DNA of 64,000 nt, taken from assembly GCA_002794735.1 (NCBI GenBank), contig NBAZ01000003.1:1054001-1118000 (forward strand), in the 5' to 3' direction. The position numbers and the translations under genes are program-made. This DNA comes from Pyrrhoderma lamaoense (Eukaryota; Basidiomycota; Agaricomycetes; Hymenochaetales; Hymenochaetaceae). The notes under the pieces were generated by a model, which did no database searches, was not told the origin of the DNA, and saw nothing but the letters and a program-made list of their open reading frames with translations. Positions 1 through 11,557 of this stretch are shown one piece after another. Every line of letters starts with the position of its first letter. The stretch's first letter is position 1.

Positions 1-25
1 CCTACTAGTACTTATGGCTGAATAG

Positions 26-3000
26 TGCTTCACTTGGTCTCCTGACCCCTCCTTTGATGACCTTGTTGCCGTAGGCTTGAGTTCCGGGAAAGTCGAACTA
101 TGGAGATTAGAGGCAAATAAACATACAAAGAATACCATCTCCATTGGTCCTCAGATATCGCTAGCTATGCAAAGTGCAAGAAATGCACTAGCCTTGTCCT
201 TTTCAAAGGAGAACCCAAACCACTTAGCTGTGGGATATGACAAACATCGTAATGACTCTTGTCTAATGATATATGATGTAGCAGCGACTGCCACCTCCTC
301 GCATCCAAACTCTAGTGCTTCATCTCGTTCAACTGCGGGAAAGCGAGCTTTATTGCAAGCTCTCCCTGTCCCAGAAACCATTTCATCTTTGGTATTTCTA
401 TCCGATTCTTTACTTGTTGCTGGAGTCCAAAATCAATGGCTCCGCATGTACGATACGCGTGTTAGTGGAGTGCACGTCGCACAAGCACCTACTACTAAGT
501 TACACGGCATAGTAACTGACCCTTTCGATAAAAATCGCATAGCTTGTTATGGAGATAATTCGGTCTCAATATGGGATACTCGTATGATGTCCAATGCCTT
601 GCTGACATTCTCCTGCAAAGATGCAGCTGCAGATGGAGATCGCCAATCGAGTCCGTTTATAAATATAGAATTCTCCCCTGTTCGCCGAGGTGTATTGGCA
701 ACTCTTAACTATGATTCTCATCATGTTCGATTCTGGAATATAGAGAAAACACCATTCAGTGAGGGTGCAAATGGAGAGAATGATGGTTCGAACAAAATCA
801 TGACACAGGAATCATCCCGAACGAGTAAATTATCCCGCTGGGCGTCCCCTTCAACTATTCTGCAGTGGAGCTCCACTTTGGACCAAAATCGATCCTCCTC
901 TAGGACAAACATTAATACTGATAAAGTGAATAATACCATTTTGTCTGATACATTCCAGTGTAAATTGCTTGCATTTTTCTTTGATTCCATTGCTGATTTT
1001 CTTTAAAATAGCTGATCAACTTGACTACCCTATCATGTCCTTTGCATTGGCACGTACTTCACTTCGCCATCCTATGACATCAAATATGATTGTACTAGGA
1101 AAAGATGGAGAATTGAAACCTTATGTGGTCAATGACATAGCTACGCATACAATCTGGAGTGCTCGAGGGGAAGCTTTGGTAGGGGCGGGTACTCAATTAC
1201 ACATATTCCCTGGATTCAGGGAGACTGCTTATCCCCCAGAACCTTGGGATATCGAAGCAATCGTTGGAAATGTGGCGCAGGCTAGTAATGTCGCAGCTAT
1301 CAGTAGAGACGTGTCCACACAGACCAAATCTAGGATGAGATCAGTTGATAGATATAACTCGAGAAATGGTTCACGACAGTTCGCTAGCCCTGATGTCCGA
1401 TCATCTTCACTTAGTCTTACTCGAGGCTCCAGTAGAACATATAGTCCTATATCCGTCAGAAGAAACTCTGGAGACTCTATACTTCCGGATCCCCCTCACC
1501 TTGAATCTGAGGGAGCATCGAAATATATTGAAAGCATAACTCGTGTATCAAGTCGGAGTATATCAAGAGGTAGAAAACATTCAAGGGAGAGAGATTGTCC
1601 AAGAGGGCTAGAATCAGATATCTCAATGTTGATGAGAAGACGAGTGATATATGGCTATTGTTTAACGAATGTAGGTTGATAACTTTTAAAAATTCCTACG
1701 AGCTCTGATTTTTCTCTAAAACATAAGCACGAAAGTAATGCAAGAGTCCTATCTAAATCGTTAGCAGAGGATGAGGAAATATTGTCGAATTTATGGTCAT
1801 GGTGCGACTGTGAGTTGAAATACCATGATTGTAATGATTTGCGATTTATCGAGACTATGAAGATTCAAGAAACCTTGGGTCCTCAAAAATACATGGTATA
1901 GATTTCTCATACCAGGGTATCCTTGGAATTTGGGAGGGGCTGAAGCCAACCTCCTCTCAAGAGGTGGTTAGTATACTAGATGGACTTGACCTAGCTTCCC
2001 CTTCGGAAGCGTCCTCCATCACACTGGGAGAGATGGGTCCCTCAGTAGATGTAACTGCATCACTACGTCCACGTCCATCTTACAAGCAGAGTCAGAGACT
2101 GGGTGATGGCTTCCATGGAAACTATATGGCTGCCTTGAATATTCTCAACTCGCGTGGGAATCTTGAAAAGTCTCAATGGAAACCTACTATTCATACCGAT
2201 AAGAGCCAACAGAGAAGACTAGCATTGGAACTTGTCGATTGGAAAGTCTCGGATGAAGATTTTCTACGGTAGGTTAACTCTTGATCAAGACTATACAATA
2301 ATTATATCCTGCTTCTAGATGGGAAAAGGAGGGTAAGCAAAGCCAGGCCGCTTGCTGGTGGCTTTTCAATAATCAAGGAGGAAAGGCTATGAGCTTATTG
2401 ATGAGAAGTAAAAGTACGTGATTCGTTTTTACTGGTTCAACGGAATATAACTGTATGCTTCATAGATGAATCTCACCAGATGTTTTCTGGGATACTCGCT
2501 GTATTACTGCAAGCAAACCATGAGTATCTGGATTATCATCGCAGCTTGGCTACTAAGCTTCAAGATCCGTATCAGAGAATTATGTTATCCTCGCTCATAT
2601 TCAATGACTGGATAGTAAAACTTGAAAAGGAAACTATTCCTCTTCGTGAACGTCTGGCTATAGCACTTCGATTCTCAAATGACAAGGAACTTACTGCATT
2701 CCTTCGGAACACTATAAAAGATTGTATAGAGAAGGGAAACATTGAAGGAATTATTGTTACCGGATTGACACCCAAAGGGCTGGATATACTTCAGAGTTAT
2801 GTAGATTTCACTGGAGATGTCCAAACGGCCGCATTATTGTCGAGTTATGTGTGCCCCGGGCGTTATAAAGATAGTCGTGCAGAACGTTGGGCAGAAGCTT
2901 ATCGGGACCTTCTAGATGGATGGAAGCTTTTTCATCATCGTTGCCAGTTCGATATTGATCGAGGGAAGATATTGAAGGAAGGTATCTGGAACGGTGACTT

Positions 3001-3495
3001 CCCAAATATGGAATGGGTGAAGAAACAGTTCATGTTGAAATGCAACCACTGCAATAAGTTTGTGAATATCCAGCAACGGCCCCATGAACCTGTGTCTATG
3101 CAAAGGAAACGTGTAAGCTTCACAAAGTTCTAAAGTAACTGTTATGGTTTTCATATCGATATATGCAGGCTGCCGCATGTCCATTCTGTGGAAGAGCTTT
3201 GCCAAGATGTTCCGTATGTTTAATGAACATCTGTATCATTCCTGATTCTGTCAGAGACAGTGATCTTTTACATTCATCGTTTCGAGGTGTGTATATACGT
3301 ATTTTCTTTACACAAAAAGCTGATGATGGGATAGATACAATCGATGACGCCTTAGTCTTCTGTCAAACTTGCCGACATGGAGGACATGCCTCACATATCT
3401 TCGCATGGTTTTTTGATGAGAATGGTGAACGCCGAGGTCGTTTGTGTCCCGTCGCCGATTGTGAATGCAAGTGCGACGATGAAGATGGTAACTAA
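26..3495 (+). CDS. SEA4: Sea4/Mios-like WD40 protein (GATOR2/SEACAT subunit), 5' truncated
   Basis: Homologue of Mios/Sea4, a SEACAT/GATOR2 subunit that regulates TORC1 from the vacuole membrane. Exons read 26-959, 1012-1670, 1728-1809, 1863-2268, 2319-2413, 2466-3112 and 3169-3495; bases 1-25 are the 3' end of an upstream intron (TAG at 23-25), so the first residues lie outside the window. The phases close over about 1,049 residues. The first exon encodes WD40 blades (for example SVSIWDTRM and WLRMYDTR). The middle has a Ser/Arg-rich insert, then DISMLMRRR and DFSYQGILGIW, which are typical of Mios. The C-terminus is a Cys/His zinc-ribbon/RING-like module with CNHCNK, CPFCGRALPRCSVC and CQTCRHGGHASH. 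A 53-nt intron at 1810-1862 lies inside an open frame and removing it restores the conserved GIDFSYQG reading. The last exon contains a 33-nt in-frame stretch (3288-3320) with GT/AG ends that I treat as coding. Assignment is from recalled family motifs. Confidence 0.88.
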
Positions 3496-3609
3496 ACTGA
3501 ATAGTAACTATAATAATTAGTAAACAGATAAGCCACAAGATATTTATGTTATTTGTATCTAGGAGATGTGTTATATAATCAGTGCGTATGTAATAACAAT
3601 ATTAATCAT

Positions 3610-3634
3610 AGAATTCTCAAGAAGGTTATCGAAG
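3610..3634 (+). promoter_or_regulatory. Step-type heat-shock element upstream of Hsp110
   Basis: Three GAA triplets begin exactly 10 bases apart at 3611, 3621 and 3631, giving nGAAn-N5-nGAAn-N5-nGAAn. Further GAA triplets follow at 3647 and 3655. This matches the step-type HSF1 site known from fungi and lies about 145 bp before the Hsp110 start codon. Binding is inferred. Confidence 0.5.
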
Positions 3635-3776
3635 GATCGGCGTACCGAAGTTTTGAAGAGGCGTGGTGCGGCGTGCTGCCATCTTCCTCATTTCAACCCT
3701 CCACCCCAAGTCGCTTTTAACTATACTTTAACCAGTCTCCATCCCATTTCACATTTCAATCGTATAGCTCATTATA

Positions 3777-6326
3777 ATGTCTGTTGTCGGTATTGACTTT
3801 GGTTCTTTGGGGAGCAAGGTTAGTGCTTGTATGCGTCGCCGATCATCCATGAATGAAAACTAAAGTCATTATACGCATATAGATTGGTGTTGCGAGGAGA
3901 AAAGGAATTGATATTATCACAAATGAGGTGTCAAACCGTTCAACACCGTACGTAGCTAAGCTCTTGACCGTACATTAAACTTATTCTGACTTGTTTATTC
4001 CGTCATCCAGGTCTCTTGTCTCGTTCGGTCCAAAGCAGCGAGCACTTGGAGAGGCAGCTAAAACTGCAGAAATTTCAAATTACAAGAACACTGTTGGCTC
4101 GCTGAAAAGACTGATTGGTCGAACTCTTAATGACCCAGAAATTCAAGAAATTGAGTCTAAATTTATCACCGCAAAGCTTGTAGATGCACAAGGGACTGTT
4201 GGTGTACAGGTATGTCATAGATAACCAGAATGTCTAATACTTATAATAGATCTATAATATCGACTAATGTGCTGCTATCTTAGGTCAATTATCTTGGGGA
4301 ACAACAAACCTTTTCGTCAACCCAACTTGTTGCCATGTATCTTGGAAAACTTAGAGACACCGCAGCTAAGGAGTTGAATGCAGCAGTCTCTGATGTCGTC
4401 ATCGCTGTACCGGGATGGTATACTGACGTACAGCGTAGAGCAACTATAGATGCCGCTCAGATCGCTGGACTCAACGTACTCCGGCTTATCAACGATACCA
4501 CTGCAGTTGCCTTTGGTTATGGTATCACTAAGTCTGATCTCCCAGATGACGACAAACCTCGCAATGTTGTCTTTGTCGACGTTGGTCACTCCAACCTGTC
4601 AGTGGCCGTCGTCGCATTCTCCAAGGGGAAACTTTTCGTAAGGAGCACAGCATATGACCGTAACCTTGGTGGACGGGACATCGACTACGCCCTTGTCCGT
4701 CACTTTGCTGAAGAATTCAAAGGAAAATATAAAATCGACGTGCTTTCAAACCAGAAAGCCACATTCCGCTTGGCAGCAAGTTGTGAAAAGCTCAAGAAAG
4801 TACTTTCTGCGAATACTGAGGCTCCAATCAGTGTTGAATCCATTATGAATGATATCGACGCTTCTTCAAAATTAACACGTGAACAGTACGAAACTCTCTG
4901 CGCAGATGTCTTCGATCGTATTTCTGCCCCAATCCAACAAGCATTAGCTGACTCTGGATTACTCTTGACGAAATCGATGCAGTAGAGTTGGTTGGTGGAT
5001 CTACTCGTATACCGGCTGTACGTCAACGCATCCAATCCGTTTTCCCCGGGAAGGCACTCTCAACTACTCTTAACCAAGATGAAGCAGCCGCTCGTGGAGC
5101 TGCATTCGCGTGCGCTTCACTTTCTCCCGTTTTCCGGGTCCGCGAATTTTCAATGGTTGACATTACACCTTATCCTATCAAAGTCAGATGGGAGCCCTTC
5201 CCAGACGACGAAAACCAGGAACTCGATGTTTTCAGCAAGTTTAATCAGATTCCTTCTACGAAGATTATTACCTTCTTCCGTAATACAGACTTTGACATCG
5301 AAGCGGTTTACTCTGACCCGAACTCTCTACCTGGGAAGATCAACCCCTGGATCTCAAAGATAACTGTCAAAAAAGTTCCATCTGGGGAATCCATCGCAGT
5401 AAAAATTAGAATTAAATTGAATCAACACGGAATTCTCACCTATGAACAAGTCTATTATGAAGAGACCGAGGAGAAGGAAGAGATGGTGGAAGTTGATGGA
5501 GCCCAAGTTCCCAAAAAGAAGAAGGTTGTTGTCAAGAAGGCCTTACCATTCGTTGTTGGTACCACATCACTTGACCAATCTGTTTTGAACTCTCTTAAAG
5601 AGAGTGAAAACCAGATGCACGCTTCTGACAAGTTGGTCAATGACACCCTTGTAAGTCGATACACTCTTTATCGTTCTACAATAACTCTAATTTCTGCTTC
5701 AGGACCGTAAAAATGCTCTTGAGGAGTACATCTACGATATTCGTGGCAAGCTTGACGACCGCTATGCTCCATATGTCCAGGCTTCCGAGAAGGCTAAACT
5801 TATCACTGCTCTCACCGAAGCCGAAGATTGGTTATACTCTGAAGAGGGTGAAGATTCGACCAAGTCAGTATACGTCCAGCGCTTGGATGAACTGAAATCG
5901 CTTGGCGATCCGATTGCCAATCGATACATGGAAGCTGAAAACCGCTCATCTGCGGTCTCTCAACTTCGGGAAGCTCTTAACCAGTTCATGGCAGAAGCAA
6001 CGTCTGGAGACGAAAAATACTCCCATATTGAAGACAGCCAAAAACAATCGATCGTGGAAAAGGTTGCCACTATCCAGAAATGGCTTGATGATCAGCTTGC
6101 TCGTCAAGCTGAGAAGCCAAAGAATGTTAACCCTGTTTTAACGTGTGCAGAGATACTAAAGAAGAAAGAGGAGATCACCTACTTTGCGCTTCCGATTCTC
6201 AACAAACCCAAGCCCAAGCCCAAGGTGGAGTCTACGAGCGGAAGCGAGACACCAAAAGGCAATGGTAAAGAAGAGAAAAAGGAGGACCAGAGGGAAGAAG
6301 GTCCTTCTGCGATGGATGTTGACTGA
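3777..6326 (+). CDS. SSE1: Hsp110/Sse1-family chaperone (Hsp70 nucleotide exchange factor), with one frame break
   Basis: Cytosolic Hsp110, the exchange factor and holdase that partners Hsp70. Exons read 3777-3818, 3883-3947, 4011-4209, 4284-5650 and 5703-6326. The start is chosen because MSVVGIDFGS begins the actin-like ATPase fold directly. Seen in order: phosphate loop IDFGS, AVPGWYTDVQR, LINDTTAVAFGYG, VFVDVGHSN, VELVGGSTRIPAV, an acidic loop after EETEEKEEM, then a helical C-terminus ending PSAMDVD. VGG and GWY in place of canonical Hsp70 residues point to Hsp110 rather than Hsp70. Length is about 765 residues, normal for the family. In exon 4 the frame changes at about 4956-4962 (SGL... 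to LDEIDAVELVGG); no residue is lost, so one base is missing there and the exon is otherwise in phase. A heat-shock element precedes it. Confidence 0.93.
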
Positions 6327-6668
6327 CCAGTGGATTGTTAGTTTCCTGGGGACGTTATTTAGACTTTGTGTATCTCATAGAAAAAAATCGCAGTCTGTAG
6401 ATGTACATGCGGAAGTTAGTTCCATAAGTAGTGTAATGTGATTTTATCGATTTGTATCTTAATTTTTCTTGAATCAATGCTGAATGTCCGTTATGTGAAT
6501 ACTTGTCACAGTCTTGTGGCTATGATCCAAAAGAGTGTCTGCCTTTATTTGGGCGTGAGACACTTTTGTCACGGTTCAAAATTGCCAAGGACGATCATCT
6601 TTCTAAACACTAACCACTTGAGACTTTCTTCAAAAATTTCTTCCTTTCCTCTTCCTCTTCACCTGATT
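6327..6668. other. Intergenic spacer between Hsp110 and the 6.7-kb gene
   Basis: This 342-bp stretch holds the 3' untranslated region of Hsp110 and the pyrimidine-rich leader (CTTCCTTTCCTCTTCC near 6640-6660) just before the next start codon. No gene is seen. Confidence 0.6.
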
Positions 6669-9318
6669 ATGTCCCCACCATTCAGTGCAATTGGTTCCTC
6701 GTCAAGCACTAATGGACAGGCTTCTTCGGTAAACGGGGGCGCTGCTTATCATCCAGCACTTCCAAACTTTGCAGATTTTCCCGGTCTCACAGCTCTGACA
6801 CAATCTATCAGCTCTCAGTCTCGTTTAGCTCTATCGGCTCAAACTGCAGCAGAAGCAACATCTCTCACTACGATCCATCAGCCTTATTTCTCGCAGACTC
6901 AGAGAATATCTTCCAGCAACTCTGACCTTGACAAACTCGAACGACTGAAGAAGGAAATTCTTGAAGGCCAAAATCCAATCTACAGGGCTGTTCCTCAACC
7001 GAAATTTCTAGAGAGTCTTTACTTGGGTCGTATATTGCAAGTTAATAGCTCTGTCCCGACTCATCCTGACCAACTGGCAATAGATGGGAAAACAAGTGGT
7101 TCTCAGTCGCCTTACATCGGTGATAGTAAGGTGAGTGGTTTGGAACAATTTCTAGACAATATCAGCTTCCTTGTATTCTTACATTCATTATATGAGGAAC
7201 ACTCTGACCCTTCTTCTTCTTCTCGCAGAACTACAGTGAATCTACCACGTCTAGTCGATTGGACAATATAGGACAGAGTAGATCTTCTATATCGTCTCCC
7301 CCAGGATTAAGAGCCCATAAGTCTGAGCAAGCCAAATTATCCGCTTCAAGTCAGGATGTATCCAGAAAGACTTCTAATGAAATTCTCTCCTTGTCAAAAC
7401 TGGGTCAACATACACAGACTGAGCAAACACACTCTGAAAAGGGATTTTCTAATGATTATTCAAGTTCTGGCTCAGCTATCAACTCTAGTTCAGCTGGAGA
7501 CCCTCCTTATGATCCCAAAGAAAGCTTCCGAAAGCCTGGAGACTCCCTTGGTGTCGCAGAAAAACATGTTCTTAACAGTCGTGATTCAAGAACTTTCGAA
7601 CTAATGTATGGTCGTACCTATGATAGAGGACGGGATGCCAGAGACAGGAACTATGATTATCGCTATGATGAACGACCTGACTCCCGAGATAGGCGCATCA
7701 CTTCTGGAATCGACCTAAAAGATTCTCGACCATTAAATTCTAAACCTCAAGACATCATTTACTCTATAGATGACCGCATGGAGAGTTTAAACTACTCTGA
7801 AAATTTGTATAATCGCACTAAAGAACATAAAACTAGCGCTCCTTCAAATAGTGGAAGTCAAACAAAATTGTCTACTACTGTCAATGATGCTCAATCAAAC
7901 TCTGTTACTCCTCTGTCCCCTATAAAATCTGAGCAAGGTGATGATATACCTCGACCAAATTCCATTAATAGGCAGGTAAAGGAAGAAGAGAGTTCGCATT
8001 ACTCTCTGATTAATGGTGTGACTCAGCAGACCTCCTTTAACAAATTACCCTTGAAACCACTGACAGCAAGTGTGACCACTCTTGAAGAAAGGATTGGCAG
8101 TCGTATAGCACCTGCACTAGAAGATCGTATTGGCAATCGAGTTCCACTTGAAGAAAGGCTATCAACACCTCCTACAATCAATTCACCTCGGGTTTCTCTG
8201 CAAGATCGTATTGGTGAGCGACCTCTAGAAGAAAGAATAGGTACAAAACCTGATATAACAATAGAAGCTAAACCTTCTACTAGTGTTGATTTTACAAATA
8301 GTCTTCCCTGTGGAAAAGCCACAGTCTCTCCCTCTTCAGCCTCATCAGTAGATACTGCTACTGTACATGGGAAGATTGGCTCCCAACCCTTGGTCAGCGA
8401 CAACTCTGCAGCTCGTTCAGATGCTCGTTACTTACAGCGTCTCGACACTATAAACAATGATTTTTGCTCCACTTCGGTACAAAATCCTTCTCGCAAAAGT
8501 GGAAACGAACTGAGAACATCTTTTGATACTTACCAAGACGGGCGGGAAAGGAGATATCCTGCCATTAGTAAACCTATGACTGATAATGCATCTGGTCACT
8601 ATGACCGCGCTGCGATTCTTGATGATCGTGGAAGGCCAACATTAGACAATCGCGAATGGCGTGAGAGGAGTAATCAACCACCTAAGTCTTCGTTTAGGCA
8701 TCAAGAGGTCTTTTCTGAAGCTGATGCTGGACGTTACGGTACAAGACCTTGGGTATCAAATGAAAGGGGTTATCGGCCGACAGAATGGGAGCTACATCCT
8801 TCACCAGGCTCAGTAGATGTGGATCGTGGATCAAACAGGTATATCGACCGCCGCTCCATCGTCCTTCGTACTTGGGATAGGGAAGAACAAGGTCGCCTTC
8901 GTCCATCTCCAGAAATTTATCCCCCTCAGGTCGGGCCGACTCAGAACGATACGTCTCAAATTATCGAGATCCTCGCGTACGTGGGCCAAGTCCGAACCCG
9001 AGCCTTCAACGTCGACCTGCCTTTGATGATCTTCGACCCCCAGCGAAAAGACCAAGAGAAGATGTTGGTGGATACTACGAAGAACGTGATCGCCGTTACT
9101 CTCGGGAGTATATCGCAACTCCTCCGCCGACCTCAACTGGGAGCTTCTACGATTCTCGTGGGCCTTATCCACCGTATCATGATCATCCGCGAGAGCCTAT
9201 CCTCGAGTATTATGATAGAAGGCCTCAGCATGAGATGGGCTCACCCTACGCTACCAGTAGACCAGGCTATCCTAGACCCGACGTCGACAGATACGGCGTT
9301 CCACCTAGAACGGCCTGA
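6669..9318 (+). CDS. Long disordered protein with LEERIG/LEDRIG repeats and a Tyr/Arg/Asp-rich tail, function unknown
   Basis: I do not recognise a known family. Exon 1 is 6669-7130, a 98-nt intron follows, and exon 2 starts at 7229. Near the N-terminus is a well-structured stretch, DKLERLKKEILEGQNPIYR followed by PKFLESLYLG, probably a helix; the rest is Ser/Asn/Pro-rich and charged. Around 8080-8250 there are five related units: LEERIGSR, LEDRIGNR, LEERLS, LQDRIGER and LEERIGTK. The tail is rich in DR, RY and YD dipeptides, like RNA-associated low-complexity proteins. The frame open to 9382 loses this composition near 8940, while another frame keeps it (DSERYVSNYRDPRVRGP) and stops at 9318. 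The switch is explained either by a 62-nt intron at 8868-8929 or by one missing base near 8937. Length is about 829 residues. A nuclear or RNA role is only inferred from composition. Confidence 0.75.
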
Positions 9319-10158
9319 AAAGCATAGGTTCCTAACCAACTTAACACAGTCTCTATATCTATCTTTTTCCCTTTTTGTTTAACACAATTTTTTGATTGCG
9401 AATCACTATCTAGCAACATGTTTATCGCCCGTCTTGCTGCCGATGTTTGCTTCCTATCTATGCATTAGCAAATTTATCAACATCTTTTTCTTGTTTTAGT
9501 TCATGTTTAGCTTTCTTGCGTACCCCGTATCCCCCTTCCCCCTCTTCCCTCAATACGATTCTATTACACAATCCTTACAAAACAGAAACTAGGCTAGGAT
9601 ATACAGTTATTTAATCGCCTTACAGATCTGTCGCGTTGACTTTAATCTGCTTTGACTATACCTTTATACCCAAACAAAACCATCGATGATATTATGCTCT
9701 GAATTGAAGCCTATCTCACTTTCTGAATCATACAATTTTGATGTAAGCAGATGAAAAGACTAAAATACATTTACGATTCCAAATCATCAGTTAGATTGAT
9801 GGTGTAAATACAACAACATGTAAGTATGTAGGGTGAGCGTTGGATAAGAAGGTTAAGAAGGGAATAAAAAAAACGAGGCGTGATAGATGATAGAGAGAAG
9901 GAAAACGACAAAATCTGATATCAGATGAAAGGGTTATAAAAAACTTCAAAAAAAACCGTTTAAATGAGCGTGGATGGGTCACTGACCAGTAAGTATGGCG
10001 CCAGGGAACCCAGTGTGATGATGTAAGCAAAGCAAGTGCGGTTAAGAATTAAGAAATGTCCAGTAAAAATCGATGCAGTTGAAGAAAGCCCCGCAGAGCA
10101 CAAAGGATAAATATATAACACAAATCACTATTGGCGCTATTTGAGGGATGAATGAGAA
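9319..10158. other. Convergent 3' intergenic region
   Basis: This region separates two convergent genes and should hold both 3' untranslated regions. It is AT-rich with poly-A and poly-T runs. A 79-codon reading frame on the minus strand (9791-10030) has no recognisable protein character and is not called. Confidence 0.6.
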
Positions 10159-11284
10159 TCAAGCTATTGTCTTCGAGTCCTCAACCTTTTGCACCTTCTC
10201 ATCAGGGAAAGAGTAGGTTGGTGGCGAAGGGGGTACAGCCTCGAAGATGACCTCAACTTCGCCCATTTCTCGTTCCCGGTTTCTGCGAGTGATGGCGCGG
10301 TGGGCAAGGACTGTAAATACGAAGAACATGCGCAGAAGAGCGCCAATTCCGCATCCAAACACAAATGCAACAAGACGTCCCTCCCAGGGTCCAAGAACCA
10401 TCAAGGACTTCATTAGACGTCCAACGAATGAATGAGGACGGAAGTGAGGATGGTGAGGATGAGACTGGTGGTGCATCATCATATGATGGGGAGGTGGAAG
10501 GTGGTCTGGGGACTCGAGATGATGGGTGATGCGAATAACGCCATCTGCATGATGCATCTCATGGTGCATGCCATGTATTCCCTCAGGACGATGACCCATC
10601 CTGATACGCTCATCTTTGAAGAATGGGTGATGTTGATGGAAGTGGTGATGAGGCATGATAGGCTCCATGCCAACCTTCTGACGCAGCCAATTGGCAAGAT
10701 GGATAGCCTTGGAGCGCATACCGCCACGGCGGCCTGCACATCCACCCATTCTCATCCTACCAAGTTGATGCTCATGGTCGCTTCCGGGATGAGAGGGCGC
10801 AGGAAGTGGGATCCAGTGTGATTCACCGGCATCCTTGGTATCATTTTCAGAATTCTCGGCATCAAGTGAACCAGAGTCTAGAGGTTTCCATGATTCACGT
10901 TCACTGCTTTCAACCTGAAGAGCCTCAGAAATGTTTTCAAAGTCCTTTTCATTAGTTGTTTCGCCCATGCTCTGTTCCTCTTTGTTGTCCTCGTGGGATT
11001 GGTGATGATATTTGTGCATCATCATCATAGGAGGTTGGCCTGGTGCTGCGGCGGCTAAACCCCATCGTAAAGGAGAGGCAGCCTTAGAGGAGTCTATGTC
11101 GGCACTGTTTGACTCGCCATGAGTTGGGGCAAGAACGTAAACACGAAGAGGGCTGGCAGAGACTTGGGCAGCTGATATTGTAGAAAAAATAAATAAATAA
11201 ATGTTCAAAAAACAGGTAGAATAAATGCGGCAACGTACCTAAACCAAGAGCTGCAAGAACAAAGGGAACACTCGCCACCTTCAT
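10159..11284 (-). CDS. Secretory single-pass membrane protein with His/Met-rich luminal domain and cytosolic PPTY motif
   Basis: Unknown family, about 352 residues. Exon 1 is 11284-11239 and exon 2 is 11171-10159, with a 67-nt intron in between. MKVASVPFVLAALGL plus the spliced AAQVSAS forms a classic signal peptide. A long acidic, disordered region follows, then a His/Met-rich segment (HHHFHQHH, HGMHHEMHH, PPPHHMMMHH, HPHHPHF). Near the C-terminus is one membrane segment around LVAFVFGCGIGALLRMFFVF, then basic ITRRNRER and a short tail. The tail contains PPSPPTY, a PPxY site of the type bound by WW domains of Rsp5/Nedd4 ubiquitin ligases. The layout suggests a type I protein whose luminal or outer domain could bind Cu, Zn or Ni ions and whose tail directs sorting. 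The topology is read from sequence and the function is inferred. It diverges from the next gene across 273 bp. Confidence 0.82.
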
Positions 11285-11557
11285 TGTTTAGTAGATAAAC
11301 TCGTATTCTCAGTTGTCGTTCTTGAACTATACGATAAGCTAAGAGTAGCAAAGGGGTTGATGATGGTGAGGAGAAGATGGAGATAGTGACGGCTGAAATG
11401 GTCTTTTGAGGAAAGATATCTGACTGCGCGCGAGAGCCAAAGGAGGCCGATGCCGCCTCGGCAGTCAGCGAACGGCGATCAGACCTCTACACCGTTTCTG
11501 GTACAGCACTCATGTCCCAACGAGTGCTAGTCAATTGGATGTTGACTTGAGATTCTC
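11285..11557. promoter_or_regulatory. Divergent promoter region (273 bp) between the His-rich membrane protein and the glycosyltransferase-like gene
   Basis: Two start codons face away from each other across 273 bp, so both promoters must lie here. The segment includes GC-rich patches around 11428-11500. No named element was identified with confidence. Confidence 0.4.

Noticed and set aside
1884..1895. Apparent one-base loss in Sea4 near the A run at 1885-1889
   Set aside because: A 53-nt GT-AG intron at 1810-1862 with a good GTGAGT donor restores the conserved GIDFSYQG reading, so no base is missing.
4940..4990. Programmed -1 ribosomal frameshifting as the cause of the frame breaks
   Set aside because: None of the break sites shows an X-XXY-YYZ slippery heptamer followed by an obvious stem, and so many housekeeping genes would not share it.
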